A stretch of 54,023 nt of DNA from Aphanothece saxicola GSE-SYN-MK-01-06B (GCA_019359745.1 JAHHGT010000006.1:217371-271393), one strand, 5' to 3'. Positions 1 to 10,107 are shown, counted from the stretch's first letter. The notes: generated by a model from the sequence alone, not told the origin. Made by a program: numbers and translations.

Positions 1-2
1 TG

Positions 3-269
3 GATCCAGATCTGGCCAACGAGCTGACAATTCCTCCTGTGAAGGGTTGCCTGGATCCGGAGCTCCCGACCGATCCATTGATTTATCGCTTTTATGAAAT
101 CATGCAAGTGTATGGTCTTCCGCTAAAGGATGTGATCCAGGAAAAGTTCGGTGATGGCATCATGAGTGCGATCGACTTCACCATGGAGGTGGACAAAGTG
201 GAAGATCCAGCCGGCACCAGGGTCAAAGTCAGCATGTGCGGAAAATTTCTGCCCTACAAGAAGTGGTAA
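3..269 (+). CDS. cynS: Cyanate hydratase (cyanase), C-terminal part
   Basis: The reading frame is open from the left edge, so the start lies outside the window. The visible 88 residues contain [17 protein letters not shown], then a [11 protein letters not shown] segment and a closing GKFLPYKKW, which are the conserved C-terminal signatures of cyanase. In this family the C-terminal domain forms the decamer interface and carries the catalytic Arg, Glu and Ser; R (in IYRFYE), E (next in that motif) and S (in IMSAID) are all present. Cyanase decomposes cyanate with bicarbonate to ammonia and CO2, and many cyanobacteria use cyanate as a nitrogen source. The gene appears intact to its TAA stop. Confidence 0.95.
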   Translation, partial: DPDLANELTIPPVKGCLDPELPTDPLIYRFYEIMQVYGLPLKDVIQEKFGDGIMSAIDFTMEVDKVEDPAGTRVKVSMCGKFLPYKKW

Positions 270-1040
270 TCAGAAGACAAGCGTACAGAGGCCGATTTCG
301 GTGACACATGGCTGGTCTTCCGGTCTCGGTCCTATTGGCCAGAAAACGACGCTGCGGTGCAATCGGAACCTGCTCGAAGCTGGCCTCACGCCGAGCCTGA
401 GGCGGGGCATCACCCCTGCGAGGGGCCCCACCGTTGGCGAAGCCTTGTCCGAAGGCGTTGAGCCAACCCCGCACCCCGGCCGCCGAGGGGGCGATCAGTG
501 TCCCCCACCGACCCAGATCGGCCCGTCAAAGAACCCAGAGGCGACAGCCACGAATGTGATTGATCGCGCCTGGGCCTTCCGGTTTGGTCCAGTGGCTTTC
601 AAGCCCATCTTGACGACAGGCAAATAGACATTCCGCACGACCCGAGCTGATGCCCTTGCCTTCACCATGGGCAATGTGATTATCTTTGACGCTACTGGAC
701 ATGTGACCAGCGTTGACAAGACATGGGACTTGATGAAAGAACTCGATGGCAGGTTGAGAATGATCTTGTAGCTCTCTTCCCTGCCGTTTTTGATTCAAGT
801 CGTCCTGGCTTTTCTTGGGGAATCTCTGGGTACCAGGCGATCGTCGAGCGGATGGGGTCACAATCGCGGTGTCGGCCTGCTTTTGAAACAACAGGCAGTT
901 CTTCAGACCTTTGCCGCTCACTTTCCACCGATTCGTTGAGGACTTGGAGGACCATTCAGGCCCGCCACGCACAGTATTCACCACTTCATGATGCCGCCAG
1001 TACCTGTCACCCGGGGAAGAATTGATTGGTGAGCGCTGCG
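270..1040. other. No convincing gene; relic-like DNA
   Basis: I find no reading frame with recognisable family features here. Short open frames exist on both strands, but none has a ribosome binding site plus a plausible protein. A stretch on the plus strand near 655-760 reads like a protein fragment with an interrupting stop, which suggests decayed coding DNA, but I cannot name it. Confidence 0.4.
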
Positions 1041-1041
1041 A

Positions 1042-1170
1042 TCACGATGAACTTGCACCTTTCCTGGCCATCCCGCACAACCGGGTCTTTAGAGAACCGA
1101 ACGGTTGCTTGATCACCCGGATCGGATGCTCACCCTTGGCACCGAGGTGCGCTTTGGCGGTCTCGATCAG
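1042..1170 (-). pseudogene. IS5-family transposase, C-terminal fragment
   Basis: On the minus strand the last 40 or so residues contain EHPIRVIKQPFG followed by K-T-R and a G-M-A-R-K segment. This matches the end of IS5-family DDE transposases, where the catalytic glutamate sits in the E-H-P-F-R-V-I-K motif. Nothing upstream on this strand fits the rest of the transposase, so this is only a 3' remnant. A 5' remnant of a similar transposase, on the other strand, lies near 28.7 kb. Confidence 0.6.
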
Positions 1171-1289
1171 ATCCTGCAGCCTTCCATCTGGGTGTTCTGG
1201 TAACACCCGGCGTTCCCCGACCGCATCGCCACCCGGAACTCCGTTATCTGGCTTGACATTTCGGGCCGTTTGGTGATTGTCCGACGACA

Positions 1290-1660
1290 CCCTGGTTGAG
1301 CGGTCGCGCCAAACCAAACAGGTTGACCGCCTCTTGTGGGGCTGCGCTGATTCCGGTTGCCATGCGCAGGGCACCGGGCCATGCCGGCTCCGTTGGATGA
1401 GGTGTGGGAGCCCTTGCTGCTGCCGCTGCTGGCGCGCCATCCGGCCCTGACACCCGCCACCTTGCTGGAGCACCTGCAGGAGCAAACGCCTTACCCGGAC
1501 TGGAGTTCACTGAAACGCACCCAGCAGCGGCGGGTGCAGCACTGGAAATCTCTGCATGGCCCGACGCTCGCGGTGATGGTCTCTTGGCGTACCAGCCCGG
1601 AGAGATCGGCTTCTGCAATGTCACCAAGGGCAAGCGGATGGCTATAAATACCTACGAAAT
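1290..1660 (+). pseudogene. IS21-type IstA transposase, frameshifted fragment
   Basis: The plus strand encodes P-L-D-E-V-W-E-P-L-L-L-P-L-L followed by HPALTPATLLEHLQE and then RTQQRRVQHWKSLHGP. These match the region after the helix-turn-helix of IstA proteins of IS21-type elements. After about position 1570 the similarity continues in another frame (AYQPGEIGFCNVTK, where IstA has H-Q-P-G-x-x-G-x-x-D-F-T), so at least one frameshift is present. The catalytic core and istB are absent. It is a dead fragment. Confidence 0.55.
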
Positions 1661-1762
1661 CCAGCCACCATCCTCATCAATGGCGGTGTGCCAGTAGGCG
1701 TTAAGACCGTGGCCAGGGCAGGTGATTGGTGATCCCAGCAAGGGTAGCTTGATTGGACCACG

Positions 1763-4183
1763 GTGAGAAAAGTCCCTATGGCGGGTGTGGGGCAGGGACG
1801 CAAGCAACCATCCCCGGCGGTTCCGGAGAACCGTCGCACGATGCTGCTCCTGCGAGTGGCACTGGTCGGGATGTTCCTGCTCGATCTTGCCCTGCCGCGA
1901 AACATCCCGCTGCTGCCCTACTACTTCCTTGTGGTGGTGCTCTCGGCGAGCTTCGCGACGCCACGCCAGATGGTCCCTTTGATTGTTCAGGTCTATGGGC
2001 TGGCGATCATCTCCGGTCTCTACTGGGGCTTCTTCCCTTCGGTCGACTACATCACCCGGCTGCTGGCGCTCAGCGGCGTGGCGGCTGTGGCCGTGCAGCT
2101 CTCTGCCCAGCGCTGCCGGGAAGCGGCCCTGCGGCGCCAGAGCGAGCAGACCCTGAATCTCACGCTGGACAACGCTGCCGCAGGAGAGGTCCTGGCGGAT
2201 GCAAACGGCCGGCTCTACCGCGTGAATCCCGCCTTTTGCGCCATGCTCGGCCATGAGGCGGAGACCCTGCTTCAGCTCTCCTGGCCTGAGATCACCCATC
2301 CGGACGACCTCGCCCGGGAGCAGGCACTGGTGGAGGCGATGCTGGCGAACCGGCGCGATGGCTACCGGCTCAAGAAGCGATTCCTGTGCGGGGATGGCAG
2401 CACCATCTGGGTGGATCTGAGCGTGTCGTGTGCGCGTGACCCCCACGGGCGCCTGGAGTTCTTCATCGGCCAGGCCGTCGACATCTCCGCCGAGATGGCG
2501 GCCCAGGAAGCCCTGGCCAGGTCCGAGGAGACGCTCTACAGCACCCTGGATCAATGCAGCATGGGCCTGGCGCTGTGCGCACCGGGCACGGGGACCATCC
2601 TGCAGGCCAATGCGGAACTCCGCGCCGAGCTCGAAATGGCCCCAGCGGTGCTGTTGGGCAGCAGCCTGGCGCAGGTTTTTTCGGGCCTGGAGCAGGTGTC
2701 GGCGGAGGATGCAGAGCACGGCACACCGATGAACCAGGCCGCGCTGGAGGCCCTGCTGCGCGGTGACAATGATCACTACAGGGTTCGTGTGAGGCTGCTG
2801 CGTTCCGGCCGCCAGAAAGGGTGGGGTGACCTGCGGCTCAGCAACCTCCGCGATGCCAGCGGTGCCGTGGGCCATGTGCTGCTGGAGGTCGACGACATCA
2901 CCGACATCGTGGCGCCGACGGAGTACCTCCAAGCCGCTGCCTCCGCTGGGGTGGTGGGCATCTGGGACTGGGACGTACCGGCCAACGTGCTCACCTGGGA
3001 TCCGGTGATGTACCGGCTCTACGGCCGCAAACCGGGCGACTTCGCCGGCGCCTACCAGGCCTGGGCCGATGCGGTGCATCCTGAAGATCGGGCCTATGCG
3101 GAGGGGGAGATCCAGGCGGCCCTGCGCGGAAAGCGGGAGTACGCCCCGCGCTTCCGGGTGATCTGGCCCGATGGCTCTGTGCACCATGTCCAGGCCATCT
3201 CCCACACCACCTACGACCTTGAGGGACAGCCCCTGCGCATGCTCGGCGTCAACTACGACGTGACGGAGCTGGTGCAGACACAGGAGCAACTGCAGGCCGA
3301 ACAGCACCGGCTCAGCACCACCCTCGATGCCCTGCTGGATCCGCACTTGTTGCTTGGCCCGGTCTGCGATGACGCCGGTTCCGTCGTGGATCTGCGCATC
3401 CTGCGGGCCAACCCCGCCGCCGCCGCCTACAACCACATGGCGCTGGAGGATTTTGTGGGGGCCAGGGTGCGGCAGTTCTGGTCCGAACACGTGGGCGATG
3501 GACTGTTCGATCGCTACCTGGAGGTGCTCAGCACCGGCAAGCCGCTGGTGCTCGACAACTTCCCCCTCCACCCTGCCCGGCTGGACGGACTCCGCCACTT
3601 TGACATTCGCGCCGTCAAGGTGTCTGAGGAGCTGAGCGTCACATGGCGCGATGTGAGTGAGCGGATCGCCATGGAAGAGGCCCTTGAGCGCCGGGCCGTC
3701 ACCGACAGCCTCACCGCCCTGCTGAACCGCGAAGAGGTGTTCGCGCAGATGGGTCGGCTGCTGGCCGACGACCGTCGCCGGGGCGGGGAACTGGCCGTGC
3801 TCTTCTGCGACCTCGATCATTTCAAGGAGGTGAACGACAGCTACGGCCACCAGGCCGGCGATGCGGTGCTCCAGGCCATGGCCAAGCGGATCCGCTCCTG
3901 CTTGAGGGGCTCGGATCTGGCCGCACGCATCGGTGGTGATGAGCTGATGGTGGTGCTGCCTGGCCTGCAGGGTCTCCCGGATGCGCTGACCATCGCAGAG
4001 AAGTTGCGCCGCCTGGCCAGCGAAGCGGTACCGATCCCTCAGGGACTCGTCCACATCAGCGTGAGCGTAGGCGTGGCCCTGGCCTGTGCCGGTGAATCGC
4101 CGGACGAGCTGATCGCCCGGGCCGACACGGCGATGTACACCGCCAAGCAGCAGGGCCGCGATCAGGTTGTGGCGATCAACTGA
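1763..4183 (+). CDS. Membrane-anchored PAS/GGDEF diguanylate cyclase
   Basis: An 806-residue sensor protein predicted to make cyclic di-GMP from two GTP. About four hydrophobic segments lie between residues 27 and 115. Four PAS or PAS-like modules follow, at roughly 130-245, 257-378, 387-507 (PAS_3 type, with W-D-W-D) and 515-632, then a GGDEF domain from about 646 to 800. The active-site motif is GGDEL (724-728). R715-G-S-D718 stands exactly five residues before it, which is the inhibitory I-site, so feedback inhibition by c-di-GMP is expected. The start is taken as GTG 1763; ATG 1778 is a near alternative. The gene stands alone, with relic DNA on both sides. No EAL domain is fused; a separate EAL protein lies at 27-28 kb. 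Confidence 0.93.
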   Translation: MRKVPMAGVGQGRKQPSPAVPENRRTMLLLRVALVGMFLLDLALPRNIPLLPYYFLVVVLSASFATPRQMVPLIVQVYGLAIISGLYWGFFPSVDYITRLLALSGVAAVAVQLSAQRCREAALRRQSEQTLNLTLDNAAAGEVLADANGRLYRVNPAFCAMLGHEAETLLQLSWPEITHPDDLAREQALVEAMLANRRDGYRLKKRFLCGDGSTIWVDLSVSCARDPHGRLEFFIGQAVDISAEMAAQEALARSEETLYSTLDQCSMGLALCAPGTGTILQANAELRAELEMAPAVLLGSSLAQVFSGLEQVSAEDAEHGTPMNQAALEALLRGDNDHYRVRVRLLRSGRQKGWGDLRLSNLRDASGAVGHVLLEVDDITDIVAPTEYLQAAASAGVVGIWDWDVPANVLTWDPVMYRLYGRKPGDFAGAYQAWADAVHPEDRAYAEGEIQAALRGKREYAPRFRVIWPDGSVHHVQAISHTTYDLEGQPLRMLGVNYDVTELVQTQEQLQAEQHRLSTTLDALLDPHLLLGPVCDDAGSVVDLRILRANPAAAAYNHMALEDFVGARVRQFWSEHVGDGLFDRYLEVLSTGKPLVLDNFPLHPARLDGLRHFDIRAVKVSEELSVTWRDVSERIAMEEALERRAVTDSLTALLNREEVFAQMGRLLADDRRRGGELAVLFCDLDHFKEVNDSYGHQAGDAVLQAMAKRIRSCLRGSDLAARIGGDELMVVLPGLQGLPDALTIAEKLRRLASEAVPIPQGLVHISVSVGVALACAGESPDELIARADTAMYTAKQQGRDQVVAIN

Positions 4184-4434
4184 AGCGGTTTCACGACGTC
4201 GGTGTACTGCCCTCTCAGTGATGAGGGCCTCAGGGCCCAGGGCGGCAGGGGCAGACGCAAGAGCGGCCGCCAGCAGATCCGCCTGGAGCCGGCCCGCGGG
4301 AATGACGAGGAGGAATGAGCCGGTTTGTTCGTCCCATCATGTTGCTGGAATGGCATTGGCTCAGAGCTCACACGGAAGCCCCCGGAAGTCATCCCAGAAC
4401 TGGCATGTGAGATCAATCCTAAGGATTACTGCGG

Positions 4435-4580
4435 CGGATTGGTTTTTTCTGGACAGGGCCCATCGTTAACCTCTGAGGCCGGGCAACGCCGGAACGTCCT
4501 CGGGGAAGGGGAAGGGAACCCGCACAGCTGGTTAACCCTGGAGATCTGCCTAGCCTGCCCCGTCCACATCACCAGTCAGC
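4435..4580 (+). mobile_element. Relic IS3-family left end plus GGTTAACC repeat
   Basis: From 4435 the sequence matches the left end of the IS3-family element found complete at 6171: a run of T, then CTGGACAGGGCCCATCG, then GTTAACCTCTGAGG. No transposase sequence follows. Around 4528 begins a second repeat (CACAG-C-TGGTTAACC, then GAGATC and AGCCTGCCCC) that recurs near 11457, 21653 and 23102. The rest of the 4184-4856 gap shows no gene to me. Confidence 0.55.
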
Positions 4581-4856
4581 CTCGCCAGCGCCACTTCCCC
4601 GAGCACTCGATCCCTTGCAAGGTCCTGATGGATCAGGCGTTCCCGACCGATCGGTGTCAAGCCATGGGCTGTGTCTGCATGGGTGGTGAGGTCTTGGTCT
4701 GTTGGGTCGCACCAAAACCCTTTCGACCTCAATCTCAATTGTCAACCGGAACAACCTGGTGGCACTACACATTTACCTCAATTGTTCCTCAGAATGGGGG
4801 CGATAGAGCTCACCTCCTTGTTCCCCAGCTACGGTCGCAAGAGAAAGGGACATCAA

Positions 4857-5243
4857 ATGAAACGGATTTCGCGCTGGCTCTGTGGATGCCTTTACATCGG
4901 CGCCGGCCTGAACCACTTTGTTAATTCCTCATTTTACGTCGGCATCATGCCGCCTTACCTCCCCTGGCACATGGGCCTTGTCCTCGCAAGCGGAATTGCT
5001 GAAATCATTCTTGGGGCGATGCTCCTTGTCGATCGCTTTCGCGTGTTTGCGGCATGGGGACTGGTTGCATTGTTGATTGCAGTGTTCCCTGCAAATCTCC
5101 ACATGGCACTTCATCCTGAGCTCTACCCTTGGGCGTCTCCAGTTGGTTTGTGGCTTCGACTTCCGCTACAGGGGTTCTTGATTCTGTGGGTGATGTGGTA
5201 CACCCGGCCAGAGCCGTCGAGCATCCCCAAGTCAAAACGATGA
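4857..5243 (+). CDS. DoxX-like small integral membrane protein
   Basis: A 128-residue protein with four predicted membrane segments and the DoxX-like pattern of a first helix ending in G-L-N-H-F, a second containing GIAEIILGAMLL, and a Leu/Ala-rich third helix followed by N-L-H-M-A. The ATG at 4857 is preceded by GAGAAAGGGA at a normal distance, which decides the start over longer in-frame options. DoxX-like proteins are short four-helix membrane proteins, some tied to thiol or sulphur redox chemistry; the exact role cannot be told from sequence. The gene is flanked by IS relics on both sides and has no operon partner. Confidence 0.8.
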   Translation: MKRISRWLCGCLYIGAGLNHFVNSSFYVGIMPPYLPWHMGLVLASGIAEIILGAMLLVDRFRVFAAWGLVALLIAVFPANLHMALHPELYPWASPVGLWLRLPLQGFLILWVMWYTRPEPSSIPKSKR

Positions 5244-5359
5244 CCGTCGGTGCTTGGCTCTTGTAAAGCATTTCTTCTAACATAAGTGCTGCGCTTTTCA
5301 TTGCACCGGGAGCAGCACTGCGGAGATTGCCCGCCAGGCGCAAGAAGAGCGCACTGCAG

Positions 5360-5560
5360 TGGTCTGATTTTTCTGGATGAAGCCCATCGTCAACCTCTGA
5401 GGCGGGGCACCACCCCTGAGAAGAGCTTCCACCCAAGAGCAAACACCTCACTCACAGCCCCGAGTTCAAGGCCAGAATCCCCATGGAGACGATCAGAGGC
5501 TGCAAGACTCTCCATGAGATCGCCGCCGGATCCCGCAGCAGGAAGTTCACCGCAATGAAA
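5360..5560 (+). mobile_element. Relic IS3-family 5' end (same element as 6171-7425)
   Basis: About 200 bp align with the first 200 bp of the decayed element at 6171: TGGTCTG plus a T-run, CTGGATGAAGCCCATCG, and then the start of orfA (P-E-F-K-A-R, M-E-T-I, and E-I-A-A in the same order as there). The match stops abruptly and no right end is found. Between here and 5784 I see no gene. Confidence 0.65.
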
Positions 5561-5784
5561 GCCGCAGGGCAGAAGGACTGACGATCTGCAGCTTGCATGT
5601 TGGGCAGCGTCGGCTGCTGGCAGGAGAGTACGCCCCAGGTCGTTCCGACCAGCTGCATCTTCTCGCTGCATAAGTATGACATGTAGCCTATCTGATGCGT
5701 ATGAACATCGTTATTGCCGCCTGCCAGCACTCACTCAGTGCTTCCATTGCTCCATACTTAAAGATGAGTTGAGATCATTGAGTA

Positions 5785-6156
5785 GTGACATCTGAAAAGA
5801 AGACGAGCACCACTGGTGTTTCAGCAGTCACTCAGGCAGTAGCCCTACTTGGGAAGAACCAGTCGATACAAGTCGACATACAAGAGGCTGCGATTGAGCT
5901 TGCATCTGTTAACGAGAGCCTAGACCGGGACGGCTATGATCCAGAAACGATACAAGCGGCACACGAGCTAAATACAGAAACGGAGTCCAAGATCTTATCA
6001 GCTGCAAACGAAATGGATGAAGTCAACGAAAGACAAGCGCAAGATATAATTGAACGAATTGATGTCAACATCGAGCTGATCGATGCCAAGGCCGAACTAG
6101 CGGAAGCACGTGATCAGTTGAGGGCTTATCAGATTCCGACTGCAGAAGAACAATAG
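5785..6156 (+). CDS. Hypothetical small acidic helical protein
   Basis: A 123-residue protein that I do not recognise. The N-terminal 25 residues are rich in Thr and Ser; the rest is strongly helical, rich in Glu, Ile, Leu and Ala with heptad-like spacing (for example E-R-I-D-V-N-I-E-L-I-D-A-K-A-E-L). It has no cysteine, no membrane segment and no signal peptide, so a soluble coiled-coil protein is likely. The start is GTG 5785. Its base composition is lower in GC than the cyclase upstream. It is squeezed between two copies of the same IS relic, so recent import is possible. Confidence 0.55.
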   Translation: MTSEKKTSTTGVSAVTQAVALLGKNQSIQVDIQEAAIELASVNESLDRDGYDPETIQAAHELNTETESKILSAANEMDEVNERQAQDIIERIDVNIELIDAKAELAEARDQLRAYQIPTAEEQ

Positions 6157-6170
6157 ACAGTCCTTGTGTG

Positions 6171-7425
6171 AGGTGGACTGGTTTTCCTGGACAGAGCCCA
6201 TCGTTAACCTGCGAGGCGGCGCACCACCCCTGAGAAGGGGCCCCCACCCATGAGCAAGCGCCGCACCCGCTAGCCCCGAGTTCAAGGCCAGGGTCGCCAT
6301 GGAGGCGATCAGTGGTCGCAAGACACTCCAGGAGATCGCCGCCGACCACGCGGTTCACCCGATCCAGGTGAGCCAGTGGAAGAAGCAGCTGCTGGAGGGT
6401 GCCAGCGACCTGTTCACCCGTGGCAACAAGACGTAGGCCAAGGACGAAAGCCAGGTCAAGGAGGTTGATCTGTTCCAGCAGATCGGCAAGCTCCAGATGG
6501 AGCTGGAGTGGCAGAAAAAGAGTCTCTGTAGCTCTGATGCTCGTGGAATGCGCAAACTGGTCGATCATCACCACCCTGAGCTCACTGTCAGACGCCAGTG
6601 CGAGCTCCTCGGACTGCCACGATCGACCCTCTACTACAAGCCCGTGCCGGTTAGTGAGTCCAGCCTGCGGATCATGGCCAGGATCGATGCCTTGTAGCTC
6701 GCGGATCCCACCACCGGCAGCCGGCGAATGGTGCAGTACCTGGCCAGAGAAGGCATCCCGATCATCCGTGACAGTGTCCAAGACCTCCTGCAGCGCAGGG
6801 GTTTACGGGCGATCTATCAGAATCCAAGGACGACAGTTCCAGGTAGCCCATCCGAGCGATTTCCCTGCCTGGTGGAGCTCCAGCGGCTCACGGCGCCAGA
6901 TCAGGTCTGGGCGACGGATATCACCTACATCCCGCTGCAGAAGGGCTTCCTGTACCTCGTGGCTGTTGTCGATTTGATCTCACGGCATGTGCTCAGCTGG
7001 AAACTTTCGAACAGCCTTGACACGGAGTTCTGCCTGGAGGCCCTGGAGATGGCTCTGGCCAGTGGCCGCAAGCCACAGGTCTTCCACTCGGATCTGGGGT
7101 GTCAATTGTCCTCTGGAGACTTCGTGGCGCAGCTCAAGGCAGAAGAGATCCAGATCAGATGGTCAGGCGGGGGGCGATGCTTTGACAACATCCTGGTGGA
7201 GTGACTCTGGCGCACGGTTAAGTATGAGGAGGACTACTCCGCGCCTATGGCGATGGCTGGGAAGCCGGGATCAGCCTGGCCCGCTTCTTCTGGAGATGCT
7301 GCCATGTAAGACGACACAGCTCCCTGGGAAGCAAAACTCCCCATGAGTTCTACACGGCGACAAAGTCCTGTTCCTCCAGCCCTGAATTAAAGATGTCAGG
7401 GGCCGAGTCTTTCCAATAAAAGCCT
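6171..7425 (+). mobile_element. Decayed IS3-family insertion sequence, nearly full length
   Basis: The best preserved copy of a repeated element. orfA starts at ATG 6250 (MSKRRTR), meets a TAG at once, then continues as an IS3-type helix-turn-helix protein (TLQEIAADHAVHPIQVSQWK) to a second stop near 6436. orfB runs from about 6497 to 7400. It has WATDITYIP, HSDLGCQ and an F-D-N-I-L-V-E segment, giving the DDE triad, but is broken by TAG 6695, TGA 7202 and a one-base loss near 7235. It ends with a C-terminal H-S-S-L-G-x-K-T-P motif. The left end begins TGGACTGGTTTTCCTGGACAG; an imperfect inverse of it lies near 7400-7425. Nothing here could be active. Five other 5' ends of the same element occur in the window, all in this orientation. 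Confidence 0.85.
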
Positions 7426-7551
7426 TCCACCTCAATCTCATGCGCACGAGGCGCGAACCAGTACGAACGTGGTTGGGGCGGCTGCTGGCCCGGGACGGCG
7501 GCGCTCCCGGACGAACGGCAACCGCAGGGCCGAGGAGGACGAGACGCGGGC

Positions 7552-8892
7552 TCAGGCCGCCTTCGCGAGCTGCCGCGCGCCCTTTTCCATCAGCGCGGCC
7601 AGCGGCGTGCGCGGACGCAGCGCGACGCGCTCGCGAACCAAAGCGGTGGTCAGAGCATCGAGCCCAGCGCGGTGGCTCGCCTCGATCAATGTTTGGTCGA
7701 ACAGGTCGCGTTGCGCGTGGCTGCCACCGAAACGATGCGCTGCATGGCGAATCGGCCGCAGCAACTCGACGCAATCGGCGTAGCGGCCCTGACCGAAAGC
7801 CTGGATGGCGAGCGTGGCCGGGTGGCCGACTTCACGTGTGAACTCGAGGTTGTCGGCGGCGACGATGAGGTCACCGTCCAGCACCGCGCGCTGGGCGTCG
7901 AGCACCGCCTGCTGTTCCTTCGCGCGGCCGGCGCCGACGAAGGCCATCATCGCGTGCGCGTCGTTAAAAGCGTAGTTGCCGGCAGCGGCGATCGGCTCCC
8001 AGTTGTCGGCCACCACTTCGAAGCGACTGCCGACGTTCACGCCGCGCAGCATCAGCCGCCACAGCAGGGATGATGCGTCGACCAGCTCGAGGACAACGCT
8101 CGAGCGGGCACCGAAGACCGGCCCGTCGAACAGGCGCAAGGCGTCGTCGTTTTCGCCCAGTTCCAGATGGAACACGGCCTGGTGCCACCAGTTGTGCACG
8201 GCGAAGAAGCTGTCTTCGGCCCAGGCGTCCGTGTCGTGGTTCATCCAGGCCAGGCCCTCCCTGGGTTGGTTGCGCATCTCGTACACATGCGCGACCGCGT
8301 GCCAGGCCCAGGTGTCCTGCCGCTGCAATTCGACCGCCTTCCGGCCCTGCATCTCGGCCTGCGCGTAGTCGCCGGTTTCCTCCAGCCCGAACGCGTGCAT
8401 GCCGAGCAGCGCGTGGTAGCCCGGGATGGAGTGACTCCAGGCCGGTAGTGCGCGCGCGATGCGATCGCGCAGCATGCGCGAGTCGCCGCGGAAGAAGTCG
8501 ATCTGGTGCCCAACCTGCAGCGCCAGCGCGTCGCACGGGTAGGCGATGCTGACGTCCTCGAGCACGCGGCCCGCGGCGCGCCAGCGGCCTTCGCTGAGCA
8601 GGCGCACAGCTTCCACGTGTCCGCGTTCGCGATCGGTGGCGGGGAGGTCTGCCGCCGCCGCGAGGCACCCGCGAGCCACCGGCAGGGCGAGCGACTCGGT
8701 GCCGAGCAGATGCAGGTAAGCCTTCAGCACATGTGCCATCACCATCTGCGGCGCCGAGCTCAGCGCCGCATCGACGCTGGCGACCGGATCGCCGATGTAA
8801 CAGCGGAGCTGATGCGTGGCGATCTCGAAGTGGACCAGGCTTTCGGCGGTGGTGCCGGTCATCTCAAAGCCGGCGGAATCGCGCTGGTTCAT
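7552..8892 (-). CDS. TTC38-type tetratricopeptide repeat protein
   Basis: A 446-residue protein with the hallmarks of the TTC38 family: TPR-like helical hairpins throughout and a central segment H-A-V-A-H-V-Y-E-M followed by W-x-x-H followed by HNWWHQAVFHLELG. The length fits the family, which is widespread in bacteria and animals and has no settled biochemical role. There is no signal peptide, so it is probably cytosolic. It is divergent from the AraC regulator at 9058 with a 165-bp gap between the two starts, so that regulator may control it. The start ATG is preceded by AGGAGAG. GC content is very high, and the pair lies between two dead IS3-family elements, which suggests acquisition from another phylum such as proteobacteria (inference). 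Confidence 0.8.
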   Translation of the reverse strand: MNQRDSAGFEMTGTTAESLVHFEIATHQLRCYIGDPVASVDAALSSAPQMVMAHVLKAYLHLLGTESLALPVARGCLAAAADLPATDRERGHVEAVRLLSEGRWRAAGRVLEDVSIAYPCDALALQVGHQIDFFRGDSRMLRDRIARALPAWSHSIPGYHALLGMHAFGLEETGDYAQAEMQGRKAVELQRQDTWAWHAVAHVYEMRNQPREGLAWMNHDTDAWAEDSFFAVHNWWHQAVFHLELGENDDALRLFDGPVFGARSSVVLELVDASSLLWRLMLRGVNVGSRFEVVADNWEPIAAAGNYAFNDAHAMMAFVGAGRAKEQQAVLDAQRAVLDGDLIVAADNLEFTREVGHPATLAIQAFGQGRYADCVELLRPIRHAAHRFGGSHAQRDLFDQTLIEASHRAGLDALTTALVRERVALRPRTPLAALMEKGARQLAKAA

Positions 8893-9057
8893 TGGAACTC
8901 TCCTGCGAAATGTTTAGGGGTCGTCACTCAATCGCCGGTGACGGATCGGTTCCAGTACCTTATGAATTGAAAAGCGTGTCGCCCATGGCTGAGGCGCCGC
9001 CGCCTTTGGCCGATCCGCCGCCTGGCGGTATCCCGTCCCCGAGCGAGGGAGGTTCCG

Positions 9058-10032
9058 ATGGATGCCCTGTCCGACGTCCTGAAGGCACTGCGCATCTCCG
9101 GTGGCCTCTTCCTCGACGCCGAGTTCACCGCGCCCTGGTGCGTGGCTTCGCGCGTCGGCCCCGAGGACTTCCGCAACGCCGATGAACTGCCGCCAAGCGT
9201 GGTCGCGTTCCACTACGTGATTGATGGCCAGATGGTGGTCGAGGTCGAGGGTGCGACGCCGGTGATCGTGCACGCCGGCGAGATCGTGCTGCTGCCGCGA
9301 AACAACCCGCACCTGCTGGCAAGCCAGACGGGTCTGGCGCCGCTGGACCCGGATCCGCTGGTGCAACGGGACGAAGACGGACTGTTGCGCATGGTGTACC
9401 GCGGCGGCGGCGCGCCCACCCGTCTTGTGTGTGGCTTCGTCGGCAGCCCGGTGCGGCGTCATCCTTTGCTCGAGGCACTCCCGATGACCCTCACGCTTGA
9501 CATCAAGGACAAGCCCTGCGCCGAGTGGGTAGCGGCCTCGTTTCGCTTTGCGGCACAGGAGGTTGCGTCCGGCCGAGCGGGCTCGGAGACGGTGCTCGCC
9601 AAGCTCTCGGAACTCCTGTTCGTCGAGGCCGTTCGGCACTATGCCGAGGCCCTACCGCCCGATCGCAAGGGGTGGTTTGCCGGCTTGCGCGATCCGGCCG
9701 TGGGCCGCTCGCTCGCGCTGATGCACGGACGCACCGCGCACCCCTGGACGACCGAGGAACTCGCCGCCGAAGTGCACCTTTCGCGCTCGGCGTTTGCCGA
9801 GCGCTTCACGCACCTGGTGGGCGCGCCGCCGATCACCTACTTGACCGAGTGGCGGATGCAACTTGCTGCGGCCCGGCTGCGCGACACGGCGCGCTCGATC
9901 GGTCAGATCGCCGCGGAACTCGGCTATGAATCCGAGGCCACGTTCACACGCGCTTTCAAACGGGCAATGGGCGTGGCTCCGGGGCGCTATCGCACCGCGA
10001 GATCGTCGTTCACGGCCCCGGTGCCATGCTGA
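9058..10032 (+). CDS. AraC-family transcriptional regulator with cupin_6 domain
   Basis: A 324-residue one-component regulator. Residues about 1-190 form the N-terminal AraC-binding cupin of the cupin_6 type, with H-Y-V-I-D-G-Q followed by A-G-E-I-V-L-L-P. The C-terminal 100 residues hold two helix-turn-helix motifs: ELAAEVHLSRSAFAERF and IAAELGYESEATFTRAFKR, the second being the classic AraC signature. A GGGAGG sequence sits just before ATG 9058. Regulators of this type usually control the adjacent divergent gene, here the TTC38-type protein; the ligand cannot be predicted. High GC and IS borders match those of its neighbour. Confidence 0.93.
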   Translation: MDALSDVLKALRISGGLFLDAEFTAPWCVASRVGPEDFRNADELPPSVVAFHYVIDGQMVVEVEGATPVIVHAGEIVLLPRNNPHLLASQTGLAPLDPDPLVQRDEDGLLRMVYRGGGAPTRLVCGFVGSPVRRHPLLEALPMTLTLDIKDKPCAEWVAASFRFAAQEVASGRAGSETVLAKLSELLFVEAVRHYAEALPPDRKGWFAGLRDPAVGRSLALMHGRTAHPWTTEELAAEVHLSRSAFAERFTHLVGAPPITYLTEWRMQLAAARLRDTARSIGQIAAELGYESEATFTRAFKRAMGVAPGRYRTARSSFTAPVPC

Positions 10033-10107
10033 AGGAGTTGGTCAGCCGCAGCCAGATCATGTCGTTGTTCTGGCCCATGATCCGCGTCGTGCACTCGCCG
10101 TCGTTCT

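Noticed and set aside
495..719. A 74-codon minus-strand frame with protein-like text
   Set aside because: The composition is plausible, but there is no ribosome binding site, no homologue that I recognise and the area is full of relics. Left unannotated.
1652..4054. An 800-codon open frame antisense to the diguanylate cyclase
   Set aside because: It is rich in His, Gln, Pro and Arg and has no domain. The sense strand encodes a textbook PAS/GGDEF protein, so this is a high-GC antisense shadow.
4620..4735. A possible IS3-family right end matching 7400-7440
   Set aside because: Only about 20 bp (CCTCAATCTCA and neighbours) are shared with the DNA after the element at 6171; too short to call an internally deleted copy.
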